NCBI RefSeq assembly: GCF_006517535.1
Contig: NZ_VHQH01000001.1
Coordinates: 248,001 to 312,000 of the forward strand
Direction of reading: 5' to 3'
DNA length: 64,000 nt
DNA from: Schumannella sp. 10F1B-5-1
GTDB taxonomy: Bacteria > Actinomycetota > Actinomycetes > Actinomycetales > Microbacteriaceae
The position numbers were made by a program, and so were the translations under genes. The notes under the pieces are model-generated. The model did no database searches, had not been told where the DNA came from, and worked only from the letters and a program-made list of their open reading frames with translations. Positions 37,378-45,569 of this stretch are shown in pieces; the first letter of the stretch is position 1, and each line of letters opens with the position of its first letter.

Positions 37378-38576
37378 GGGGCGATCCCCGCCGCGGCCGG
37401 CTTGAAGCCCGCCCGCACGTTCTCGCAGCACCCGGGTCGGCAGACGTCGAACCAGGGGCCCAGCTCGGTGACCGAGGGGCGCTCGGCGACCGGGGTGCCG
37501 TTCACGCGCTCGAGCACGAGGTCGACCAGACCGGTGACGTAGGCGGGGTCGACGCCCGGCGTCGGCGTGCGCAGGGCGACCATCCCGTGCTCCTCCGCGG
37601 TCTCCATCGCCTCGGTGTCGAGGTCCCAGAGCACCTCCATGTGGTCGCTGACGAAGCCGAGCGGCACGATCACGACGGCCTTGGCGCCCTCGCCGGCGGC
37701 CTCCTCGATCGCGTCGTTGATGTCGGGTTCGAGCCACGGCTGCGTCGGCGGCCCCGAGCGCGACTGGTAGACGAGCGACCACGGCACATCGGGCTCGCCG
37801 ACCTGCTCCATCACGAAGCCGGCCACCGCGAGGTGCTGCGCGGCGTACGCGCCGCCCTCGCCGAAGTCGCGGTCGCGCGGGCCCGAGCGCACGGCGTCGT
37901 CGGTCGGGATGCTGTGGGTCGAGAACATGACCCGGATCTGCTCGCGCGCGATGCCGCGACCCAGCAGATCGGTCAGCGCATCCCGCACGCCCTCCTCGAA
38001 GGGGGCGACGAAGCCGGGGTGGTCGAAGAACTGACGCACCTTGTCGATCTGGATGCGATCGCCCAGCCCGGTCTCGTCGAGCGTGCGGGCGAAGTCCTCG
38101 CGGTACTGGCGGCAGCTCGAGAACGAGCTGTAGGCGCTCGTCGCGACCGCGATGAGCTTGCTGAAGCCGCGGTCGGCGGCCTCGGTCACGGCATCCGCCA
38201 TGTACGGGTCCCAGTTGCGGTTGCCCCAGATCACCGGCAGCGCGATGTCGCGGCGGGCCAGCTCGTCTTCGAGGGCCGCCTTGAGTGCGCGGTTCTGGTC
38301 GTTGATCGGGCTCACGCCGCCGAAGTGGCGGTAGTGGTGTGCGACCTCCTCGAGACGCTCGTCGGGGATGCCGCGGCCGCGCGTGACGTTGCGCAGGAAC
38401 GGGATGACGTCGTCCTGTCCCTCCGGCCCGCCGAAGCCGGCCAGCAGGATCGCGTCGTAGGCCACCGGCTCGACCACGTGCTCGGGGCCGCATGCGGCGG
38501 CCTCGGTGGCGTACGGGACGCGCACCTCGCCGAGTCCGCCGGCGACCGCATCCACGCCGTTGTTGGTGATGCTCAC
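37374..38576 (-). CDS. cpfC: Coproporphyrin III ferrochelatase
   Basis: Inserts Fe2+ into coproporphyrin III (400 residues); formerly called hemH. Core motifs: YDAILLAGFGGPEGQDDV, HFGGVSPINDQ, MFSTHSIPTDD (catalytic histidine), YQSRSGPPTQPWLEPDI and VVIVPLGFVSDHMEVLWDLD with the essential glutamate. A C-terminal VCRPGCCENV cysteine cluster, plus C in SSFSSCRQYRED, resembles the [2Fe-2S] ligands known from actinobacterial ferrochelatases. The spacing differs from M. tuberculosis as I recall it. GTG at 38576 overlaps the chdC stop. In this lineage product goes to ChdC, so the coproporphyrin-dependent pathway applies. Confidence 0.95.
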   Translation of the reverse strand: MSITNNGVDAVAGGLGEVRVPYATEAAACGPEHVVEPVAYDAILLAGFGGPEGQDDVIPFLRNVTRGRGIPDERLEEVAHHYRHFGGVSPINDQNRALKAALEDELARRDIALPVIWGNRNWDPYMADAVTEAADRGFSKLIAVATSAYSSFSSCRQYREDFARTLDETGLGDRIQIDKVRQFFDHPGFVAPFEEGVRDALTDLLGRGIAREQIRVMFSTHSIPTDDAVRSGPRDRDFGEGGAYAAQHLAVAGFVMEQVGEPDVPWSLVYQSRSGPPTQPWLEPDINDAIEEAAGEGAKAVVIVPLGFVSDHMEVLWDLDTEAMETAEEHGMVALRTPTPGVDPAYVTGLVDLVLERVNGTPVAERPSVTELGPWFDVCRPGCCENVRAGFKPAAAGIAP

Positions 38577-39247
38577 GCGAACACCCCCAGGATGTCCGCC
38601 GGTGCGATGAGGCGGCCGGTGTAGAACGGCACCTCCTCGCGCACGTGGCGGCGGGCCTCGGTGTTGCGCAGGTGGCGCATCAGGTCGACCAGCGAGACGA
38701 GCTCCTCGGCCTCGAGGCCGAGGATCCACTCGTAGTCGCCGAGCGCGAAGCTCGCGACGGTGTTCGGCTGCACCTCGGGGTATTCGGAGCCCTTGCGACC
38801 GTGGTCGCTGAGCATCGTGCGGCGCTCGTCCTCGGGCAGCAGGTACCACTCGTAGCTGCGCACGAAGGGGTAGACCGTCAGCCACTGCTTGGGCGGCAGC
38901 CCCTTCATGAAAGCGGGTGAGTGGTTGCGGGTGAACTCGGCCTCGCGGTGCACGCCGAGGGCGTTCCACACGGGCACGAGGGCCGAGATCGGGTCGGTGC
39001 GGCGCAGGGCGCGCAGCGCCTCCTGCACGTTCTCGGGCTTGTCGCCGGTCAGCCAGACGATCAGGTCGGAGTCGGCGCGGATGCCGGACGCGTCGTAGAG
39101 CCCGCGCAGCTCGACGCCGAGGCGGTCGAGGTGGGGCAGCGCATCCTCGAGGGTGGAGCGGGTGGGGAGAGGGGCATCTCCCCGGCGGAACACGGCCCAG
39201 AGGGCATAGCCGAGCCGGTCGGGAGCGTCAGTCGACATGATCCCCAT
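38573..39247 (-). CDS. chdC: Coproheme decarboxylase (HemQ)
   Basis: Last enzyme of the coproporphyrin-dependent route: oxidatively decarboxylates coproheme to heme b using peroxide (224 residues). The Dyp/chlorite-dismutase fold is recognised by YALWAVFRR, DLIVWLTG and KQWLTVYPFVRSYEWYLLP. Y126 is the probable radical tyrosine, and SDHGRKGSEYPEV contains H149, a candidate heme ligand. Start: CAGCGT (39254-39259) lies 6 nt before the ATG at 39247; an internal ATG at 39238 is the alternative. Its stop overlaps cpfC. Confidence 0.94.
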   Translation of the reverse strand: MGIMSTDAPDRLGYALWAVFRRGDAPLPTRSTLEDALPHLDRLGVELRGLYDASGIRADSDLIVWLTGDKPENVQEALRALRRTDPISALVPVWNALGVHREAEFTRNHSPAFMKGLPPKQWLTVYPFVRSYEWYLLPEDERRTMLSDHGRKGSEYPEVQPNTVASFALGDYEWILGLEAEELVSLVDLMRHLRNTEARRHVREEVPFYTGRLIAPADILGVFA

Positions 39248-39335
39248 CATCCCACGCTGATCAGGGCGATACCTGCGCGCGGGAGGGTGTGCAGACGGGC
39301 GCTCGGCGGGGTGCTCCGCCGCCACCGCCGCGGGG

Positions 39336-39572
39336 TCAGCGGCGCTTGCCGCCGAAGACGCCCCAGGCGATCAGACCGACCGTGGTGATCGCCGCGACGG
39401 CGCCGCCGACGACGAACGGCAGCGGGTTGTCGCGGTAGGCGACCTCGGCCTTCTTGGTGAGCTCGCCGACGCGCTTGGGCACGTTGAGCTTGTCCTCGAT
39501 CGCGTCGAGCGTCTGCTCGAGGTCGGCGCGGGCCTTCGCGGCGGCGGCGCGGGCGTCGTCGGTGCTGCTCAT
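39336..39572 (-). CDS. DUF3618 small membrane protein
   Basis: Protein of 78 residues. The acidic N-terminal helix (ARAAAAKARADLEQTLDAIED) and LNVPKRVGEL stretch are followed by one membrane helix (PFVVGGAVAAITTVGLIAW) and a basic tail. This is the actinobacterial DUF3618 pattern; function unknown. It forms a small cluster with a holin-3_6-like protein and a YtxH-like protein, a trio often seen together in actinobacteria and thought to act in the envelope. It separates chdC from cgoX within the heme cluster. Confidence 0.85.
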   Translation of the reverse strand: MSSTDDARAAAAKARADLEQTLDAIEDKLNVPKRVGELTKKAEVAYRDNPLPFVVGGAVAAITTVGLIAWGVFGGKRR

Positions 39573-39667
39573 CTGAGCCTCCTGGGTCGATGGCTGGAGT
39601 CGAATGGATGCGGTGCTCGGGTCGGGCGTCGCGTCGACGCCGCCCGCAGACGGTGGGTGCGGGCGGA

Positions 39668-40156
39668 TCAGGCCCGCTGGTCGGGGCGGCCGATGCCCTT
39701 CACGACGCGCAGGTCGCGCTGCAGGCTGTCGATCGCCTCGGTCGGCACGGGCGGGATGCCGCCCTTGAGCTTGCGCCAGCCGATCAGGGCGACGATCGCG
39801 GCGGCGATCAGCAGCACGCCGGCGACGATCAGCGCCGAGGCCCAGCCGGGCAGGCCGGTCTCGCTGAGGCCGAGCACGGCGGCGGTGAGCAGCACGCCGA
39901 GCATGAACAGCAGGATGCCCACGGCGCCGAGGATGAGCCCGCCGCCGATGCCGAGCGCCTTGAGCTTGCCGATCATCTCGGCCTTCACGAGCTCGATCTC
40001 GTGGTGCACGAGCTCGCTGACCTGGTTCGGCAGGCCGCTGACCAGCTCGATCAGCGAGGGCTTGCGCGGCGGCTTCGGCAGCTTGCCGGCGCGCACGTCG
40101 GCGTCGCCGCGGGGGATGCCGGCTCCGGCGCCGGTGCTGACGCCCGGGTCAGTCAT
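39668..40156 (-). CDS. Phage-holin-3_6-like (PF07332 type) membrane protein
   Basis: Protein of 162 residues with a hydrophilic N-terminus, an amphipathic segment (LVSGLPNQVSELVHHEIELVK) and two membrane helices (ILGAVGILLFMLGVLLTAAVL and SALIVAGVLLIAAAIVALIG). The tail WRKLKGGIPPVPTEAIDSLQ is typical of the actinobacterial holin-superfamily protein, which is chromosomal and not a real phage holin. It overlaps the YtxH-like gene by 8 bp and is followed by DUF3618, so the three probably form one transcript. Function is unknown. Confidence 0.83.
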   Translation of the reverse strand: MTDPGVSTGAGAGIPRGDADVRAGKLPKPPRKPSLIELVSGLPNQVSELVHHEIELVKAEMIGKLKALGIGGGLILGAVGILLFMLGVLLTAAVLGLSETGLPGWASALIVAGVLLIAAAIVALIGWRKLKGGIPPVPTEAIDSLQRDLRVVKGIGRPDQRA

Positions 40157-40472
40157 CGCTCTGGCTGCGCGCGGCGTTGGCCCGGCGGGTCGCCGCGGCC
40201 TTCTTCGCGGCGGCCGAGCGCGCGGCGGCGGTGGAGCCGCGTCCGGTGGCGGCGCCGACGACCTTCTTCACGGTCTCTCCCGCGAACTCGGCCACATCCG
40301 GCGCCTTGTCGCGCACGAACTCCTCGACGTGCTCGACCTGCTTCTGCACGGCCGGGCTGCCCCAGAGGCGACCCGCGACCGCGGCGATCTGCTCGTAGCG
40401 CTCACGGCCCGCTCGGGTGCCGAGCACGTATCCCACGCCGAGTCCGGCGATGAACAGGATCCTGCCCTTCAT
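40149..40472 (-). CDS. YtxH-like membrane-anchored protein
   Basis: Protein of 107 residues starting with a short glycine-rich membrane segment (ILFIAGLGVGYVLGTRAGRERYE). A helical, probably coiled region and a Lys/Ala/Arg-rich tail follow (TAAARSAAAKKAAATRRANAA). The GYVLGTRAGRERYEQI motif is conserved in actinobacterial YtxH-type proteins of unknown function. First of three small envelope genes transcribed together. It lies 100 bp downstream of cgoX on the same strand and may be read from the heme promoter. Confidence 0.8.
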   Translation of the reverse strand: MKGRILFIAGLGVGYVLGTRAGRERYEQIAAVAGRLWGSPAVQKQVEHVEEFVRDKAPDVAEFAGETVKKVVGAATGRGSTAAARSAAAKKAAATRRANAARSQSDD

Positions 40473-40574
40473 GCGGTGCTCTCCGTTCCTTCCGGGTGTC
40501 CCGGTGTCGCTGTCTCTGGTGCCGCTGGGTGTCGCTGGGGTCGCGAGGTGTCGTCGATCAGCGGAATCACCAGC

Positions 40575-42023
40575 CTAGAGACGGGTGCTCTCGCCCTCGT
40601 CCGATCCCAGGAGGCGTCCAGCCTGCTCTCGGGCTCCGGCCACGACCGCGGCCAGACCGGTGCCCGATCCAGCCTCCCCCACCAGATGCATTCCGTCAAC
40701 GGCATGAACCGCCGTGGATGCGCGATGCCAGGTCGCCACGGAGCTGCCGGCCAGCGCATCCACCGCCAGCTCGACGCCCGTCAGCACGGTCGCGTCGGCG
40801 AGCGCCTGCGCGACCGGATCGGCGGGAGCGTCGTCGTAGCTGAGGCGCAGCACGTGGCGGTGGCGGCCCGGCGCAGAGGCCTCGGCGGCGTCCGCCAACC
40901 ACGCCCATTTCGCCGTGGCGTGGGTCAGTGCCCGCGCCGCGACGCCGGGCGCGTCGGCGGCGACGAGCACGCCCGTGCCACGGGGAGCCGCATCCAGCCC
41001 TGCCGCGTCGACGACCAGCGTGACGAGCGTGATCGCGCGCGACGCGGGCCGCTCGGCCTCGGGCAGCAGCGCGGGCGTCGCGAGCACGACGACCCCCTCG
41101 AGTCGTTCGCCGCCCTCGGTCGTGATCAGCGAGTTGCCCACTTCGGTCGGGTTATCGCGCGCGAACCCAACAGAAGTGGGCAACTCACCGTCCTGCGCAC
41201 CGGTCGAAGCCGAGGCGGGCGGCTCCGTCGGCTCGATCGACACGACCCGCACGCCCGTGCGCACGGTGCCCCCGACCAGTTCGATGCGCGCGACCAGCGC
41301 ATCCACGATGCGGTGCACGCCGCCGTCGAGCCCGGCCACTTGCGAGCCGGCGGGCGCCCGCGACCGCAGGCTCTGCACGCCGCGGGCGAGCGAGCCCTGC
41401 TGACGCATCGCCGCGATCAGACCGGGGTTGGCGCGCTCGATCGGCAGCTCGTCGGGGTGCACCGAGTGCACGCCGCGCACGACCGGCGCGACGAGTCCCT
41501 CGAGAACGCCCGCGCCCATCCGCGTGCGCACGAGCTCCCCGAGCGTGCGCGACTTCGCGCCGACCAGTCCCGGGATGAGCGAGTCCAGCTGCGCGCGGAA
41601 CGCCGCCCCACCGCCGACGGCGGCGATCACGTCGGTCGCCATCGCCACGCCCGGGATGCCCAGGATGCTCGTCGCGGGCAGCGGCACCGCCGAGCCGTCG
41701 GCGCGGTGCAGCCAGGCCGGCGTGCCCGCGGGCGTGACGACGAGGTCCTTGAGGCCCAGATCGACGAGCAGGTCGTTGACCGCGCCGCTGCGGGTCGCGA
41801 ACGACTCGGCCGCCGCATCCAGCTCGAGGCCGGCGACGGTCTGCCGCGCGAGCTGGCCGCCCGGGCGGTCGGATGCCTCGAGCACCACCACGGGGCGCCC
41901 GCGGCGCGCGAGCTCCCAGGCGAGCACGAGCCCGCCGACGCCGGCGCCGACCACGTAGGTGGTGGCGTAGTCCTCGGGGCGGGGGGCGGGCATCCCGTCG
42001 TCGCCGACCGGCCCTGCGCTCAT
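40575..42023 (-). CDS. cgoX: Coproporphyrinogen III oxidase (HemY/PPO family) with a palindrome-encoded insert
   Basis: FAD enzyme (482 residues) oxidising coproporphyrinogen III to coproporphyrin III with oxygen. The Rossmann motif VVGAGVGGLVLAWELARRG lies near residues 24-42, followed by VVVLEASDRPGGQL, FATRSG and the C-terminal FAD motif GMHLVGEAGSGTGLAAVVAGA. Residues of about 280-298 are encoded by a palindromic element (41131-41186). They add roughly twenty residues between strands around VVSIEP and TTEGGERLEGVVVLATPA, where relatives have a short hairpin. The frame stays open, so the protein is probably functional. It starts 10 bp after hemE and should be cotranscribed with it. Confidence 0.93.
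   Translation of the reverse strand: MSAGPVGDDGMPAPRPEDYATTYVVGAGVGGLVLAWELARRGRPVVVLEASDRPGGQLARQTVAGLELDAAAESFATRSGAVNDLLVDLGLKDLVVTPAGTPAWLHRADGSAVPLPATSILGIPGVAMATDVIAAVGGGAAFRAQLDSLIPGLVGAKSRTLGELVRTRMGAGVLEGLVAPVVRGVHSVHPDELPIERANPGLIAAMRQQGSLARGVQSLRSRAPAGSQVAGLDGGVHRIVDALVARIELVGGTVRTGVRVVSIEPTEPPASASTGAQDGELPTSVGFARDNPTEVGNSLITTEGGERLEGVVVLATPALLPEAERPASRAITLVTLVVDAAGLDAAPRGTGVLVAADAPGVAARALTHATAKWAWLADAAEASAPGRHRHVLRLSYDDAPADPVAQALADATVLTGVELAVDALAGSSVATWHRASTAVHAVDGMHLVGEAGSGTGLAAVVAGAREQAGRLLGSDEGESTRL
41131..41186. repeat. Palindromic element inside the cgoX coding sequence
   Basis: Arms 41131-41153 and 41164-41186 pair at 21 of 23 positions around a 10-nt loop. The outer 14 bases, GAGTTGCCCACTTC, are identical to the intergenic element at 15304-15363. 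The repeat is read through in frame as part of CgoX, encoding ELPTSVG at one end and PTEVGNS at the other. Confidence 0.92.
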
Positions 42024-42033
42024 GACCCCGACC

Positions 42034-43110
42034 TCACAGCTCGCCGTGCACGACGCGCACGATGCGGGTCAGCACGTCGGGATCGGTCTCGGGCGGCACG
42101 CCGTGGCCCAGGTTGACGACGTGCGCGGGGGCCGCGAGGCCGCGGTCGAGCACCTCGTCGACGTGCGAGCGCAGGGTCGACCACGGGGCCGCCAGCAGCG
42201 CCGAGTCGATGTTGCCCTGCAGCGGCGTCGTGCCGCCCAGGCGACGCGAGGCCTCGTCGAGCGGGATGCGCCAGTCGACGCCGACCGCATCCGCGCCCAC
42301 GTCGCGCATGACGTCGAGGAACTCGCCGCCGCCCAGTCCGAAGTGGATCTTGGGCACGTGCCGGTCGTCCGCGTCGGCGATGCCGCGCAGATGGCTGAGC
42401 GCGCGGGCCGAGTGCGGCGCGACCCGGCGCTGGTAGTCGCGGCGCGAGAGCGAGCCGACCCACGAGTCGAAGAGCTGCACGGCGCTCGCACCGGCTTCGA
42501 CCTGGGCCTTCAGGAACTCGCCCGACACATCCGCGCACCAGTTGAGCAGCGCCGCCCAGGCGTGCGGATCGGCGTACATCATCGCCCGCGCGCGGCCCTG
42601 GTCCTTCGACGGGCCGCCCTCGACCAGGTAGCTGGCGAGCGTGTAGGGCGCGCCCGCGAATCCGATCAGCGGGGTCTCCCCCAGCTCGGCGACGGTCAGC
42701 GCCACGGCCTCGCGGATCGGGTCGAGCGCGGCGGGGTCGATCGGGCGCAGGGCCAGCACGTCCGACGCCGAGCGGATCGGACTCTCGAGCACGGGCCCGC
42801 GGCCGGCGACGATCTCGACGCCGACGCCCGCCAGCTTGACCGGCACGACGATGTCGCTGAAGAACACCGCCGCATCCACGCCGTGCCGACGCACCGGCTG
42901 CAGCGTGATCTCGCTCGCCATGGCGGGGTTCAGGCAGGCGTCGAGCATGGCGGTGCCGACGCGCAGCTCGCGGTACTCGGGCAGACTGCGGCCGGCCTGG
43001 CGCATGAACCAGACGGGCGTGCGCTCGGGGCGGTCGCCGCGCAGGGCCCGCACCAGCGGCGAGCGCGTCGTGCGGCCGTCGACCAGGGGATGCGCGGAGC
43101 TCAGAGTCAC
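42034..43110 (-). CDS. hemE: Uroporphyrinogen decarboxylase
   Basis: Removes four carboxyls from uroporphyrinogen III to give coproporphyrinogen III (358 residues). Signatures PVWFMRQAGRSLPEYRELR near the N-terminus and GFAGAPYTLASYLVEGG in the middle are diagnostic. FDSWVGSLSRRDYQRRVAP and the final HVVNLGHGVPPETDPD follow. The GTG at 43110 is chosen because GGAGG lies 9 nt upstream; the ATG at 43119 touches that same GGAGG directly. It is the first gene of the minus-strand heme cluster and is divergent from a SHOCT-domain gene. Confidence 0.95.
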   Translation of the reverse strand: MTLSSAHPLVDGRTTRSPLVRALRGDRPERTPVWFMRQAGRSLPEYRELRVGTAMLDACLNPAMASEITLQPVRRHGVDAAVFFSDIVVPVKLAGVGVEIVAGRGPVLESPIRSASDVLALRPIDPAALDPIREAVALTVAELGETPLIGFAGAPYTLASYLVEGGPSKDQGRARAMMYADPHAWAALLNWCADVSGEFLKAQVEAGASAVQLFDSWVGSLSRRDYQRRVAPHSARALSHLRGIADADDRHVPKIHFGLGGGEFLDVMRDVGADAVGVDWRIPLDEASRRLGGTTPLQGNIDSALLAAPWSTLRSHVDEVLDRGLAAPAHVVNLGHGVPPETDPDVLTRIVRVVHGEL

Positions 43111-43276
43111 GGGCCCCATCCTCCCACCGCGCGCCTGCGCGCTCGCCCGCGGCGTCGGCCTCTCAGCCGGACGAGAGGGATGCTCGACGTCGCTAGGGTC
43201 GGAGCACGGCGCCGAGCATCCGACTCGCTCGGCACCGGCGCCGAGGCGCGCACCAGGAGAGAAGCGAGGAGTGGCC

Positions 43277-44065
43277 GTGACCCGACTGCCGGAGAGCTTC
43301 GTCGCCGCGCTGCAGACCGCCGATCGTCGGGCGCTGCTGCGGCTCGTACCGCACGGCGAGCCGGTGGATCGGCTGCCCGCCGATCCGGGAGCGTTCATGG
43401 CGGCGCCGGCGACCGCCGGCAAGGCCATCGCGCGCACCGTGCTGCTTCTCGCGGTCAGCGCCGGCGCCGTCGCGCTCGTGACGGTCACCGCCTGGGATCA
43501 CGACGGCTTCTTCCCCTGGTTCTGGAACCCGCTCTGGCTGATCTTCCCGTGGGTGTTCCTCGCGCCGCTGTGGTTCGCCCACGTGCGGGCGATCCGGCGG
43601 GCGCCGCGCGCCGACGGCTTCCGCGCGCTCTACGCCCGCGAGCAGGCCACGGCTCGGCCCCGACTCGGCGCGATCGACGACGTGCGCGTGAGCCGCACCG
43701 AGAACGGGGGCATCGCCGGGATCGTCGCCGCGGTGAGCGATCCGCTCGGTGCGGTGGTCGTGGGGCGCGCGGCCCCCGGCACCGATGGCGTCGCCGCGCA
43801 CGAGGCGCCCGAGCCCGGCGATCAGGCGCACGTCTGGCGCCTCAGCGACGGCACGGCGCTCGTGCAGGTGCCGCGCGCGCTGCGCGATCGGCGACGGGCG
43901 GATGCGACGGCCGGCTCCCGCTCGGCGGCCGATGCCGCATCCACAGACCCCGCATCCGCCGACCTCGTCGAGCAGCTGGCCCGCCTCGGCGAGCTGCACG
44001 ACCGCGGCGATCTCGACGACCACGAGTTCCGCGCGGCGAAGCGTCGTCTGCTCGGCGAGGGCTGA
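43277..44065 (+). CDS. SHOCT-domain membrane protein, function unknown
   Basis: Protein of 262 residues. Two membrane helices near 50-100 (TVLLLAVSAGAVALVTVTAW and PLWLIFPWVFLAPLWFA) are followed by a soluble segment and a C-terminal SHOCT motif (LARLGELHDRGDLDDHEFRAAKRRLL), which usually mediates oligomerisation. The start at 43277 is preferred because GAGGAG lies 6 nt upstream; GTG at 43271 is possible. A TAGGGT at 43194 could be the promoter of a leadered message. It sits between hemE (divergent) and hemA (same direction) but has no known role in heme synthesis. Confidence 0.75.
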   Translation: MTRLPESFVAALQTADRRALLRLVPHGEPVDRLPADPGAFMAAPATAGKAIARTVLLLAVSAGAVALVTVTAWDHDGFFPWFWNPLWLIFPWVFLAPLWFAHVRAIRRAPRADGFRALYAREQATARPRLGAIDDVRVSRTENGGIAGIVAAVSDPLGAVVVGRAAPGTDGVAAHEAPEPGDQAHVWRLSDGTALVQVPRALRDRRRADATAGSRSAADAASTDPASADLVEQLARLGELHDRGDLDDHEFRAAKRRLLGEG

Positions 44066-44156
44066 CCGGCCCGCGGAGTCGGACCGCGCGGCGAGAGCTG
44101 AGCATCCCTGCCGGTAAGGGTGACCTTTCTATACGGGTGCGACGCGCGGTTTTACC

Positions 44157-45497
44157 ATGAGTTACGTGCTCGTCTGCCTCACGGCGAACCACCGCAACGC
44201 GGGGTTCGACCTCCTCGACCGACTGTCTGTCGGTGCGCCCGGAGCCGTGACCGAGCTGATCTCCGCCGAGGCCGGCATCACCGGGGCCGTCGTGGTCGCC
44301 ACGTGCAACCGCTTCGAGGCCTACCTCGACGTCGAGGGCGTGGATGCGCAGGCCGCCGTCGACCGCACGGTCGCCGTCATGAGTCGCGCCGGTGAGGTGA
44401 GCGGCGCCGAGCTGCTCGAGGCCGCCGACGTCAAGACGGGCGACGACGTGACCCGCCACCTGTTCGCGGTCGCCTCGGGTCTCGAGTCGGTCGTCGTCGG
44501 CGAAGACGAGATCGCCGGCCAGGTGCGCCGCAGCTACGACCAGGCCCGCACCGAGCACACCTCGTCGAGCGCGCTCGACCGTCTCTTCCAGCGCGCCGCC
44601 GCGACGTCGCGGGCCGTGCGCGGCGCCACCGACCTCGGCGGCGCCGGTCGCTCGATCGCCCGCCTCGCGCTCGAGCTCGCCACCAGCCGCGTGACCGACT
44701 GGTCGCGGGCGCGCATCCTCGTCGTCGGAACCGGCAGCTATGCCGCCACCACGATCGCGGCCCTGCACGACCGCGGCGCCGTCGACATCTCGGTCTACTC
44801 GGCCACCGGCCGCGCCCAGATGTTCGCGACCAAGTACGGCGTGCGCGCCGTCGCCGAGCTGCGCGAGGGCATCGCCGCGGCGGATGTGGTCATCACCTGC
44901 ACCGCGCGCTACGCCGTCTCGCCCGCCGAAATCACCGACGCGAACCGCCGCCTCGTGATCGACCTGGGCCTTCCGCGCAACGTCGACCCGGCCGTGGGGC
45001 GCCTGCCCGGCGTCGAGCTGCTCGACCTCGAGATCATCGCGCTGCACGCGCCGCTGCCCGAGATGGGCCTCAGCGAGACGGCCCGCGATCTGGTCGGATC
45101 GGCCGCCTCCGCCTTCGCCGCCGAGCAGACCGCGGCCCCTGCGATCGTCGCCCTGCGCAAGCACGTGTTCGACGCCCTCGACGAGGAGATCGCCCGCGCC
45201 GAGTCGCGCGGACAGGGCGACCCGGCCGGAACCGCCAAGACCGTCGAGGCCCTGCGCCACCTGGCCGGCGTGCTGCTGCACACCCCGTCGGTGCGCGCCC
45301 GCGAGCTGACGGCCGAGGGTCGCGGCGCCGAGTTCGCCGCCGGACTCGAGGCCCTCTTCGGCGTGACCGTGGATGCGTCGGCCGACGCCCCGGTGAGCCC
45401 CCTGCGCCACGCGGCCGAGGTGACGGCCGCCGCCGATGCACCCGTCGGGGGCATGCCCGACGACGAGTTCCACCGCAGCCTGCGTCGCAACGCCTGA
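44157..45497 (+). CDS. hemA: Glutamyl-tRNA reductase
   Basis: NADPH-dependent enzyme (446 residues) that reduces glutamyl-tRNA(Glu) to glutamate 1-semialdehyde, the committed step of the C5 pathway. Catalytic cysteine C50 lies in VVVATCNRFEAYLD. The conserved GLESVVVGEDEIAGQVR and the NADP-binding ILVVGTGSYAATTIAAL follow, with a C-terminal helical dimerisation domain. It is transcribed away from the rest of the heme cluster. A TATACG about 25 nt upstream may be its -10. Feedback control of HemA stability is usual in the family but not visible here. Confidence 0.96.
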   Translation: MSYVLVCLTANHRNAGFDLLDRLSVGAPGAVTELISAEAGITGAVVVATCNRFEAYLDVEGVDAQAAVDRTVAVMSRAGEVSGAELLEAADVKTGDDVTRHLFAVASGLESVVVGEDEIAGQVRRSYDQARTEHTSSSALDRLFQRAAATSRAVRGATDLGGAGRSIARLALELATSRVTDWSRARILVVGTGSYAATTIAALHDRGAVDISVYSATGRAQMFATKYGVRAVAELREGIAAADVVITCTARYAVSPAEITDANRRLVIDLGLPRNVDPAVGRLPGVELLDLEIIALHAPLPEMGLSETARDLVGSAASAFAAEQTAAPAIVALRKHVFDALDEEIARAESRGQGDPAGTAKTVEALRHLAGVLLHTPSVRARELTAEGRGAEFAAGLEALFGVTVDASADAPVSPLRHAAEVTAAADAPVGGMPDDEFHRSLRRNA

Positions 45498-45569
45498 GGC
45501 GGGCGGTCCCTCGTCGCTCTGGCGCACTACGTCACCGCGGCCGTCGGCGGGGCGGGCTAGCGTCGAGGC

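Noticed and set aside
39668-40156. Possible prophage holin
   Set aside because: The holin-like profile is a chromosomal actinobacterial membrane protein; no lysin, tail or integrase genes adjoin it.
43194-43199. Leaderless start for the SHOCT gene after TAGGGT
   Set aside because: The first in-frame start is about 70 nt away with its own ribosome site, so the message would have a leader.
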